41,110 nt of DNA from Planctomycetota bacterium. Lineage in GTDB: Bacteria > Planctomycetota > Planctomycetia > Pirellulales > Pirellulaceae. Shown piece by piece: positions 15,001 to 27,000 of the stretch. The stretch is from positions 1 to 41,110 of the forward strand of contig JAQBZB010000046.1 of NCBI GenBank assembly GCA_027622275.1, written 5' to 3'. The position numbers were made by a program, and so were the translations under genes. Numbering within the stretch: the stretch's first letter is position 1; every line of letters begins with the position of its first letter. The notes below the pieces were generated by a model. That model saw only the letters and a list, made by a program, of their open reading frames with translations. It was not told where the DNA came from and did no database searches.

Positions 15001-18000
15001 TGACAACGTCCAGAATTACCAAATCGCGGCGCTGACCGGCGAAGACGTGATCACGATGAACGCGACGCTTGACGCGACCGGACTGATCCAGGTGTTCGGC
15101 GGCGACCCTGGCATCGAAGGCGACACGATCAACTTTATCGGCGTCGGCGGAACAGCCGAAAGCGTGGGGATCGCGCCTAACCCGACCGTGATCAATGGCC
15201 AGACGGTCAGTGATATTCAAGCCGTTTCCGGGCTCTCGCCAAACCCCGTTGACGTTATCGGAGTCGAGGTCATTCGCTACGACGGCGTGGATGATCAGGA
15301 CACGCTGACCGTCGATCCTGGGGAAGGCGACAACACCGTCCGCATCAACCGCGGCACCGGCGTAGATGTTGTCCAATCAAACAGCTTGCCGTTGATTGAA
15401 TTTGCGGCGCTCGACCGCTTTGTGCTGGACGCCGATGACGGTGGCTTGTTCGGTTCCGACACAGTAACATTTGTCACGCGTTCTTTGGATGGCGCCACGC
15501 ACGCCAACTATCAAGTCAACGCGGATGAAAACGATACGCTCGTCATCGAAGGCGTCGATGGCTCACGCGACACGTACCTCGTCACTCACCCCGTCGGCGC
15601 ATCCGTCGCGGTGGCCGACACGCAAGTCACACAGGCCGTGATTGTCACCGAGACATCGGGCAACCTTGGTCGTCTACAGATCAATACTCTCGGGGGTGAC
15701 GATCAGGTAACCGTCGATGTCGGCGCAACGAACCTCGTCAATGTACCAATTACCTACGATGGCGGTACGAACTCTGATAGCTTGATTGTCACCGGTTCGC
15801 CGATCACGGCGGTCACCACGGTACAGTACGATCCAGGCCCAGCGACCACGGAAGGACGCTTGACTTACAATCCGCAACTTGCGACTCCCAGCATGTTGAT
15901 CGACTTCGTTGGCCTGGAACCGGTGATCGAACTGGTTGCGGCTGGCAACTTGGTTGTCAACGGCACGGACGCGGACAACGCGATTACTTATAGCGAACTG
16001 GGCGCGAACGGACTGGTGTCCGTCGACGCGTTCGAGACCATCGAATTCGCAAACAAGCAACAGCTAACGCTCAATGGCAATGATGGCGACGATCATATTA
16101 CGCTCAACAGCGCGGTCGCTCCGGCTAGCCTGGTTCAGATCAATGTGAACGGCGGCGACACCGACGGCGACGTGCTGCGGGTGGTCAATAATAACGCCGG
16201 CGTAGACATCGACGTTAGCCCAACTTCGCCGGTTGGTGCCACGATCGTCGGTGCTCAACTCGTGAGCGTTTCGGCGAACACGGTCGAATTGATCTCGATT
16301 GACGGTGCGACGGTTGGTGATGTGCTCGATGTTAATACGCCGATCGGCGGCAACACGATCAATTACACGCCAGGCGACACGGTGGATGACGGTGACGTGC
16401 TGGTCGACAGCCTGGTGCCAATCCACTTCGACAATCTGGGAGCGGGAACGCTCTCGTTCACCGATACGGGCGCGGCGCGCATCGACACGCTGGTGCATCA
16501 GGGGTCGGACGTCAACGATGCGTTCCTGGTTGACGGCGGTCCAGGCCAAGGTCGCATCCTGCTCACGAATTCGCCGGGACAGCATGTGCCCGTGTTGGCT
16601 CCGGGCGTCAGCTTCCTCACGCTGGAAGGCCTGACCGGCGATGACGGTTTCACAGTGGATGGATCGCAACCGTTCGGTTTGATCACGGTCCACGGTGGCG
16701 ATCCGGACGACGGTGATTCGCTGGTTGCGTTGAATCCAACAGCGACGCCAACCGTCGACGTCGGGATTGCGACGGTCACCGGATACGGCAACCCGATTGT
16801 CTACACCGGACTTCAAGATATCACGGCGGATGCCGGCGGCGGTGCGATTAACTTGGTCACGACCTTCGGCGACGATGTGATTGAAGTCACACCGTTGACG
16901 CCGACAAACGGCGTCGCCCAAACCAACGGTGTCGATCCGGTGTTTAACTACTTCAATACCGGAGTGTTGACGGGACAGACGCTGAACGTCAATCCAATCG
17001 TTGGCGAAGACGTGCTGATTGTGAACGCGACTTCGAATCCCGACACGTTGATTTCCGTCAACGGACCGGCCAACAACGTCAATACGGGCGTGTTCGGCGG
17101 CATCATCGATTTCGTCGGCGGCAATACAGAAGCATTAATTGTCAACGGCCTGGAAGGCGCCGACCACTTCGATGTTACACCGACCGCCAACTTGAATATC
17201 TTCATCGACGGCGGCGATCCCATCGGCGCGACGGGCGACACTTTGAATCTGAACGCGAATACGACTTCGGTGTACAATCCGGGCCCAGAGTCTGACGAAG
17301 GCGGCTTTACGATTGATAGCTTACCGCCCGTGAGCTATGACCACATCGAAGGCATCACCGTCACCGATCCAATGGGTAATAACTTGAGTGCCACCGTCTG
17401 TGCCACACAGGGCGACGACGACATCACGGCCCAAGGCGTGTCGCCCCAAGTGGTTGACGTCACGGTCAATGATGGACCAACGGTCCAGTATATTGGTGTC
17501 GCTGCATTGCGATTGGAAGGCAAGAACGGCGACGATGACATTGATATCGATATTGAGGTCGCTAGCCTGGGCGTGTTGATCACCGCTGACGGCGGCTTGC
17601 CGAGCACGCGGGGCGACGAAGTCACCGTGACGGGTGCTAACAACGACGCGCCCGACACTGTGAATTGGACTCCCGATCCGGCTTCCACCGAACGCGGCAC
17701 TCTGACGGTGCTTGGCCAAACCGTTGTCGTCGATAACGTCGAGAGCACGGTCTACGACGGCGAGGGTGACCATGACAACCTGACCGTTACTGGCGGTGGA
17801 CGCTTCTTGCACACTCCTGGCGGTGCGGTCGATGCCGGCGTTATGGCGCTTAACTCGCTGTTGGCAATCGACTATGTGAACCTGGGTGCCAGCGGCACGG
17901 TAGCCGCCAATGGCACCAGCGGTGGCGACACGTTGACGGCATTGGCCAGCGATGGCAGCGACACGGTCAATATTGCGTTCCTGAATGATAACGATATCGA

Positions 18001-21000
18001 CATCGACGTGATCGACGCCCACGGGACACACGTGGACCTGCGCAGTAACGACGTTGAAAGCTACGAAATCCGCACTGGGTCGGGTGACGACGACATCAAT
18101 TTGAACGCCAACTTCAACGTGACAGGCAGCTTCACCGTATTTGCGGGTGATCCGGGATCCGGCAGCGATACGTTTACATTCGCTGATCCGACTGCGACCG
18201 CCGTTGGCATCACGCCTGACCCAAATGACGCGGACGATCAACTCATCAGTGGCATCTTCACTTCCAACATCACGCTCAGCGGCGGTGAACAAATTCACTA
18301 TGACGGTAACGGCGGCGAGACGTTGACGGTCGATCCGGGTTTGGGCGACAACGAAGTGACGGTTCAACGTGGCAACAATGCGGCGGCCGATCTGGTGACG
18401 TCCGACAGCATGCCCAATATCGAGTTTGAAGGCGTGCAGACCTTCCTGGTCGACGCCAGCAGTGCGGGCGGTGATGTCGTGACGTTCATCACTTGGTTCC
18501 TGGCTGGTGCGACGAGCACCAATTACCAGATGTCGGGGATCGGAACGGATACGCTGGTCATCCAAGGCGTCGATGGATCGCGTGGCGGCGACGACGACTA
18601 CTTAGTCACGAATCCGGCCGGCGGACCAGTTGCTGTGACCGACATGAAGGGGATGAACGTTACTGTCACAGCGATCAACGAAATGCTTGGCCGCCTGCAG
18701 ATTAATACCTTGGGTGGCGATGATGTCGTCACCGTCGACGTGGACGGCACGAACGTCATTGCGACCCCGATCACCTACGACGGTGGTGGCAACTCGGATC
18801 TTCTGCAATTGACGGGAGCCCCGCTCAGTCCAACCGATGCCGTCTACGCTCCCGGCGCTGACGTTACCGAAGGCCGTCTGGAGTACTCAGAGGCATCGGT
18901 GCCACCGCGCACGATGACCATCGACTTTATCAGCCTGGAGCCGATCGACGACGATATCGTCAGCACGCTCACGGTGGTTGGCACCGACGCCGACAACGCG
19001 ATTGACTATCGCCCCGGCGCGGCGGGACACGGAGTCGTATCGGTCGACGGCTTCGAGACCATTCAGTTCTCGAACAAGAGCGATCTGATCCTACGTGGTG
19101 AAGCCGGTGACGACGTGTTTAATCTGAATCATGCAGGTCCGGCGCCCACGGGGCTGAACACGATCACGGCCGTGGGTGGTAATTCCACATCGGGCGACAA
19201 AGTGATCGTCAACGGATCCGCGGTCACGGACGATATCGGCTTCACGCCGACCAGCTTCGACTCCGCCCGTGTTACCGGTGTCCAGGGCGTGACATTCGTA
19301 GATGCCTTCACGATCGAATCCGTCGAAATCAACGGTCTTGGCGATCTGTCCGGTGCGGGCGATACGCTGACGGTGAATACTCCGGCAGGCGACGTGGATA
19401 GTTCCGTCGAGTTGACGCCTGGCACAACCTTCGATGCGGGTTCCGTGCAGGTAGACACTTTGGTACCGATGCGTTTCCGGAACTTGACGCCTTCCGGCGC
19501 GTTGCACATCGCCGACACATTCGCCGCGGACAACGACCGTTTGATCTACAACGGCGGCGACAGCAGTGATGCCTTCATCGTGCCGGATCCGCGTGTTAAC
19601 CCACCGGCTCCATCGATTGCCAAAGTGAAGTTCATCGGTTCCATTCCCTTCTTGCAGATACCAGTTAGCTCCGGTGGCGTCGAGAACTATACGTTGCGTG
19701 GCAACGGCGGCAACGACACCTTCGACGTCACGCCACAAGCTGGTGTCGGTATTCGCCTCGAAGGCGACGAGCCTGGGACCGGCAGCGACGAGCTGAACTT
19801 CAATGCCGAGGCCACGTCGGTGAATGTCAATCTGGAAACGTCCACCATTTCACAGGCCGGGTTTGGCGACGTCGTCTATGACGGAGTCGAGGATCTAAAT
19901 GTCGACGCCAATTCCCAGGACCTGAACGTTACCGTTACATCGAGCGACGACGTGGTGGAAGTCACTCCGTTGGGAGTCAATTCCGGCAAACTGCAAGCCA
20001 ACGACGCTGCTCCACTGGTCAACTTTGACGAGACTCTGGCGTTCAATCTCGATACGGCAGCGGGCCAGAACACCGTGATCGTCAACGGTACTTCGGGCGG
20101 CGAGATGATCGCCGTGACCGGCACGCTCGTCAGCGTGGCTGCCCGCGAGACGATCAACTATACCGCGACGGGCGGTGCCAACGCGCTGACCGTCAACGGG
20201 CTCGAAGGGAGTGATACATTTAACGTGACACCATCTGCCGGCGTGCCGATCTTCATCGACGGGGGCGACCCAATCGGCGTCACGGGCGACACTCTGGCAC
20301 TGCAGGCGAACGCCACCTCGATGTTCAGCCCAGGGCCGGAAGGCGACGAGGGAGGCTTCGACGTCGACGGCCTGCAAACGGTCAGCTATGACCATATTGA
20401 AAGTGTCATCGTGACGGACCCGACGAGCAACGACCTCGTCGCCACGGTGATGGGGACGCAGGGTGACGACGACATCACGGCCGCGGGCGTTGCGTCCAAC
20501 GTGATGAATGTGACTGTCAATGATGGCCCCATCGTTCGATACGTCGGCGTAGGAAGTCTGCTGCTGCTGGGCAAGAACGGCGACGACGACATCGATGTAG
20601 ACGTTCAAGTCGCGAACTTGGGCGTCGCAATTACAGCCCATGGTGGTTTGCCGAGCACGACGGCCGACGAAGTAACCGTGACAGGCATTTCCGATCCGCT
20701 CAACCCCGATTCGGCGACTTGGGAGCCGTTGGATGTCGACGCTGGCACTTTGACCATCACACATCGGGGGACGCCCACGACGATCAATATCGTCAACAGC
20801 GAATCGCTGACCTACGACGGAGAAAGTGAAGATGAAACACTGACCGTGGTCGGCGACGGCTCGATTCCAATGTTCAACAACGAGCAGGAACGCTTCGTTC
20901 ATACGCCTGGCAACGCAGCGGACGCTGGCCGGGTCGACGTTACTACCGTCGACACGAACCCGATCAGCTCCAACGAGACTGTGCTGGGAATCAATTACGT

Positions 21001-24000
21001 GAACCTCGGTCTGGACGGAACTGTGATCATTGACGGTAATTCGTCGGCGGTCCCGGCTGGTGACACATTGGTGCTGTTGGGAACCGACGGTGACGACGTT
21101 CTGAGGGTCGACTTCACCGGCACCGATGCGGCGACGTTCAAGTTGTCACACGCATTCGGTCCGCATGTGAATGTGTTGAGCCAAGAGGTCGAGAATTATG
21201 AGCTTCGGACACTGGAAGGTGACGACGTAATTTTACTGCAGGCCGAAATATCTGCGAGTGGAACCTTCCAAGTCCACGGCGGCGGCCCAGGCAACAGCGA
21301 CTTCTTGGGAATCACCGGCGACCCGGCTGCGACGGAAAACGTGACGATCGCGCCTGATTCGCTAGTCAGTACAGACCAGTCGATTACAGGCTTGTCGCCG
21401 AACCCGATGTCGATCATTGGCATCGAACGGATCAAGTACGACGGTGTGGACGACGAGGATACGTTGACAGTCAATCCGGGCTCGGGCGACAACGAAGTGC
21501 GTGTCGAACGCGGCAACGGTGTTGATCTCGTCACATCGGACAGCCTACCGGCAATCGAGTTCGATAATCTAAATACGTTCGTCGTGAATGCCGCGACTGG
21601 CGGTGCCGATCAAGTCACATTTGCCACTTGGTCGCTCGCGGGTGCAATCGCCGCAAACTATCAGATGACCGGCGGTCCTATCGACTCGCTAACCATCGAG
21701 GGTGTTGACGGATCGCGTAACGGTGACGACAGCTTCACCGTAGTGAATCCCCCTGGCACGCCGTCCGTGGCGGTCACTCACAATCTCGCCCAGAACGTCA
21801 CGGTAACTGCCACAACCGATAATCTCGGTCGGCTGCAGATCAACTCGCTGGGCGGCGACGACTCTGTGTTGATCGATGTTACTGATCGGAATCTTGTCGA
21901 CCTCGAATCGGGTCTCGTGAGTGTGCCAATCACATTCGATGGTGGCTCGAATTCCGACGATTTGACGATCAGCGGCAATCCGGGCGTCGGTATTTCGACC
22001 GTGTCCTACGCTCCCGGTCCTGACGTCACCGAAGGTCGTTTGGCTTATAACACGGCGGCAGCCAACAACACGGACGAGATGGTCATTAATTTTCACAACC
22101 TCGAGCCGGTCTTCGAGCTAGTTCCGGCCGCTGAATTGATCGTCAGCGGCACCGATGCGAGCAACGCGATTGATTATCGTCAAGGTTCCAGCGGTACACG
22201 CGGCCTGGTCTCGGTTGATGAGTTTGAGACGATTGAGTTCGAGTTCAAGGATCAGCTAACGATCAATGCGGGCGCCGGCAACGACGTGATCAATCTCGAC
22301 AACGCCAGCCTGCCGACGGGCAATGTCGGTGCCAGTCTTGCCGAAGTTGAAATCAACGGCGGCGGTTCAACGATTGGTGACCAAGTGATCGTGAATGGAA
22401 CGGACGCGGCCGACTCGATTGTATTCCGACCATTGGCACCCGATGCCGCGGATGTGACCGGAGTGTTGGCCACGAATGTCGTCGACATCAACACGGTCGA
22501 GTCGGTTGTGATCAATGTCTTGGGCGGCAGCGATTCGTTGGAAGTCAACCCACCAGCCGGAGCGAACAACGTCACCTACACGCCAGGGTCTGCAGCGGAT
22601 TCCGGCGATGTGCGAGCCGACAGCCTGGTGCCGATGTCGTTTGCCAATCTCGGTGCCGCTGGCTCGCTCAACTTCACCGATCCCGCCGGTCGTGTAGATA
22701 CGCTGATCCATCGCGGTTCGGAAGTCAACGATAAGTTCGCGGTCGCAGCGGTTTCCGGTGATGTGACGATCACCAACACGCCTGGCGCGCATGTCGTGAC
22801 AACAACCGGGGGTGTGAATCACTTAGTCTTGGACGGGCTGAGCGGCGACGATATCTTCAACATCGCGGCGCAACATCCTTTCCTGTCGATCGACGTCAAT
22901 GGACAAGAACCGTCGGCCAGCGACATCTTGAACGTTACTGGTACGGCCGGGACCGACAACCTCATCGTGACACTCGAACGGATCACGACCGTTAATCCCG
23001 ATCCAGGAACGATCGCGGGCCTGGGCAGTCAAGCTGGGGAAGTAATCCGCCACACCGGTATCGAGCATGTCAATATCGGCGGCGGCGGTGTTGGTGGCGG
23101 AGCGGATACGTTGACGGTTATCGGCACGCAAGATGATGATGTGATTACTTACGAACCGCTGGAAGCCGAAGACGGTAAATTCAATAACGCCGGTTCCAAT
23201 ACGGCTTACGTCTTCCGTGACATCGGCGGCGCTTTCACGATCGATGGCAGCGACGACGGCGCGGACGACGTGGTGGTGCTCGGTACAAACGATCACGACG
23301 TGATCACGGTCGATGCTCCGAATCGGATCGTCTCGGTCGAAGACACGTTTGGCGTGGTGCTGAAGCCGGTCAATTTGGCCACGACCATCGAAGACTTGGA
23401 TGTCCAGGCACGCGACGGCGATGATACCATTCACGTCATTCCAGCCCCGCCGCTGTCCAGCAGCGTCGATGGCATCCCCCGAAATCTGATCATCGATGTA
23501 GATGGCGGTTCGCCTTCGGCCAGTGATGCGCTGGTAATCGCCGCGGCTGGCGGTGCCAAACTGGACAATACTCATTTTGTCGTCGTCAATCACAGTCGTC
23601 GCTTCGATGAGGGCACGATTCGAGTCTACCAGGACGCGACGGGTGTGGTCGGCGACCAGACCATTCCGCCGCTCGTCACGGTCACACCGCCCGTTCGTTT
23701 CCCTGATATTGGGTTTGTCGACGTGGAAGTCGTCAACGCCCACGTGAATGATCCAGCGGAGCATCGGCTGATTCTGGGCCCGGACGTCTATGAGCAGAAC
23801 GACGACCAATCGGATGCCAACTTCATCGGCACGGGCGAAACGCTCAACATCCAGAACCTGGCGATCTTCCCGCCAATCCGCGAGCACCGCTTTGTGATCG
23901 AAGATGTGGATTGGTTCCAGTTTGTCGCCAAGAGTACGGGCACGCTTGACTTCCAGGTCTTTTTCAACGAGTACAACCCCGAGCTGCTGCCGCAGGGTGG

Positions 24001-27000
24001 CAATATCCAAATCGAAGTGTATGACGCGGACGGAACGCTCATCGCCGGCAATGGTCCCAACTTTGGCACCAACGACGAATTGGGAGCCAATCAGCGCGAC
24101 GATGACGAACGGATTCGCATTCCGGCCGTTGCTGGTCAATCTTACTTCCTGAAGGTGTTTGGTGCCGCGAATCCCACGGCAGACCCACGTTCCATCGTGG
24201 TGAACGGCTACAATGTCTCTGTTACGAGTACGCCGCCGACGATTCCGTACGACTTGGAAGTTGCCGATATTGTCGCTCAGTCGACCGTGGATACGATCGT
24301 CTCGCCACTTCCAGGGCCGATCGTCTTTGAAGCCAATGCAGACCCGTCGTTGTCGAGCGTTGACGATTTCTACGTTGGCAAACGGATCTACTTTACAACT
24401 GGTACTCAAGCGATCCGTCGCGGTCTAGTCACCGATTACGTCGCTGCTTCGCGTCGTTTTACCGTCGACAGCACGCAGTTCACGGGCAACGTGATGACGG
24501 GCGATTCCTTCGTTGTCGAAACCCACGACACGGGACGATCCCAATTGGATAACGTCACACGCGACGACACTCCTGTGATCCGTTTCCGGTTGGATGACGG
24601 GATCCTCCTGCATGACTTGCCAGGCAACGCGGCCAACGACACTCCGCCGGACGAAGTGATCCCGATTCCGTTCAATACGGCTCAAACTCGCGACACCACG
24701 ACGGCCGGATATCGTGTGCCCGTATTTATCGAAGGCCCGCCGCAGATTGCCAATGGACAGTTGCCCCAGGTGCCGGTCGGTTACGCCAGGATGCTGGCCG
24801 AAGGCGTCTATGAATTCGACTTCGGATCGGACGCCATCGACTTGACGAATCCGAACGGCCCGACGACGGCGTTCTCGCTTTCCTCGAACAACGGCAGCTA
24901 CTTCATTAATGCCAAGGTGGAGATCGAAGATCCAGCCACACCCACGCGGTTCGGATTTGGCGCTCGGAGCGAGTCGCTCGAAATCGTCGTCGACACGGTG
25001 GATCCGATCTTGCAGATCGTTGGTCTGGTTCCGTCAGGCAATGGCATGCCCGGCATGCCGCCCAACGTCACCAATGACACAACCCCAGAGTTCTGGGGAA
25101 TTGGCGAAGCCAATTCCGTCATTCGACTATATGTAGACACGAATGCCAACAACCAGGTCGATGCTGAAGACGTGCTCATCGGCCAAGATGTTGCGATCCC
25201 ACTCGACGGCACGAATCAGTTCCCGGATGGACAGTGGACGATTGAGTCGCTCGTGGACATGAACGACGCCAGGTTCGGTACGCCGGGCGGCCTGCGCACG
25301 ATTCTGGGAACGGCCGAAGATGTTGCGGGTAACATCAGCATGCCGCCGGTAGTATTTAACATTTTCATCGACACGCAAGGGCCGCAGATTACGAAAGTCT
25401 TCGTCACGGACGTGCCGGGATACGATCTGTTTGATCCAAAGCCCTCCACGGACGGGCCTACACCACCTGTCACCAAGCTGTCGATAACCGTGAAAGATGA
25501 TCCAGCTCGCAGCGACGCCGATCCAAACTTCCTCTATCCGGCATTGGTCAAGGCGATTGCGGAAAACGACGCGCATATTGTTCTGCGTGGCGATCATAAC
25601 GGCGTGATCCCAATCGAAAGCATTGTGTTCACCGAAGACCCCGCCATGAATGGCGAACCAGCGACCGGTACGATCGTGCTCACGTTCTTCGAGCCACTGT
25701 TCGACGACCGTTTCACGCTGACCGTTCTGGATGACCTCATCGATCCAGCAGGCAACGCACTAGACGGTGAGTCCGATGCCTTGCAGCCGATCGAAAATCC
25801 GACTTTCCCGACAGGCGATGGTAAGCCTGGCGGGGACTTCGTAGTCCGCTTTACTATCGATAGCCGTCCGGAAATCGGCACATTCTTCTCGAGTAATGTC
25901 TACGTCGACATTAACGGAAACTTTGTGTTCGATCCCGAAGGCAAAGATAACGATTTCAGCAACCGTGATTTGGTCTTCCAATTCGGTTCGATTGGCGATC
26001 ATATCTTCGCCGGTAACTTCTCGGCCGCAGGGTCAACTTCGGCTTCCGGCTTTGACAAGCTCGGGTCGTACGGCATCGTCGGCGGGGTATATCGGTTCAT
26101 GTTGGATTTCGATCATGACGGTGTCAGTGATTTTACATCCACCAGCGGAGTTCAAGTGAACGGGGTTCCAGTCGCCGGCGACTTCGATCCGACACATCCC
26201 GGCGATGAGATTGGTCTGTTCGATGGGACTCGCTGGTATCTCGATTCCGATGGTGACAACGTGTTGGAAACGACTGACCTCGTCATCACGTCACAGTTCC
26301 AGGGCCTGCCGATTGTCGGAGATTTTAACGGTGACGGCACTGACGATCTGGGCGCATTCACAGCGGGGAATAATACGTTCTCGCTCGACTTTAACCGAGA
26401 CGGTACGAGCGACCGACAGGTCATCTACGGCTTTGACGGAATCCAGGAACGTCCCATCGCGGGCGATCTGAATCTCGATGGCGTCGACGACCTGGGGTTG
26501 TGGGCGCCGGATCACTCGGGTCAGGATCCGGAGGAAATTGCCGAATGGTTCTTCCTGATTTCCGATCTCGCCACCGGCACCTTCAATGCGTTCAGCCCGC
26601 GTCCGCTTGGAAATGACAGTTTTGCACAGTTCGGCGATGACTTTGCGCTCCCAGTGTTTGGCAACTTCGATCCTCCCGTCGCAGCTCAGTCTGAGGTGGA
26701 AGAACAACCCACACAGCCAACGCACCATTTCCAGACGAATGCTGCGAACCATCGCGACGTCAATGATGATGGATTTGTTACAGCGCTAGACGCGCTAGTG
26801 ATCATCAACATGCTGAACAGTGATCACGCTGACGCCGAGTCAACGATGTTTTATGACGTCAATAATGACGAAAGTGTTTCGCCCCTCGATGCGTTGCTCG
26901 TTATCAACTTCCTCAACGACTCGCAGGCGACTGCGGTTGGAGAGGGAGAAGCATCTGTAGAGATGCAAGCGGAGTTGGTTCCCCAGTCTCGCATGCCATC

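Noticed and set aside
22823-24409. 528-residue minus-strand frame and many other long antisense frames in the giant gene
   Set aside because: They are the mirror of the strongly biased, repeat-rich + strand codons (GAC, GTC, ACG avoid antisense stops). None has domains, and their composition follows the sense gene.
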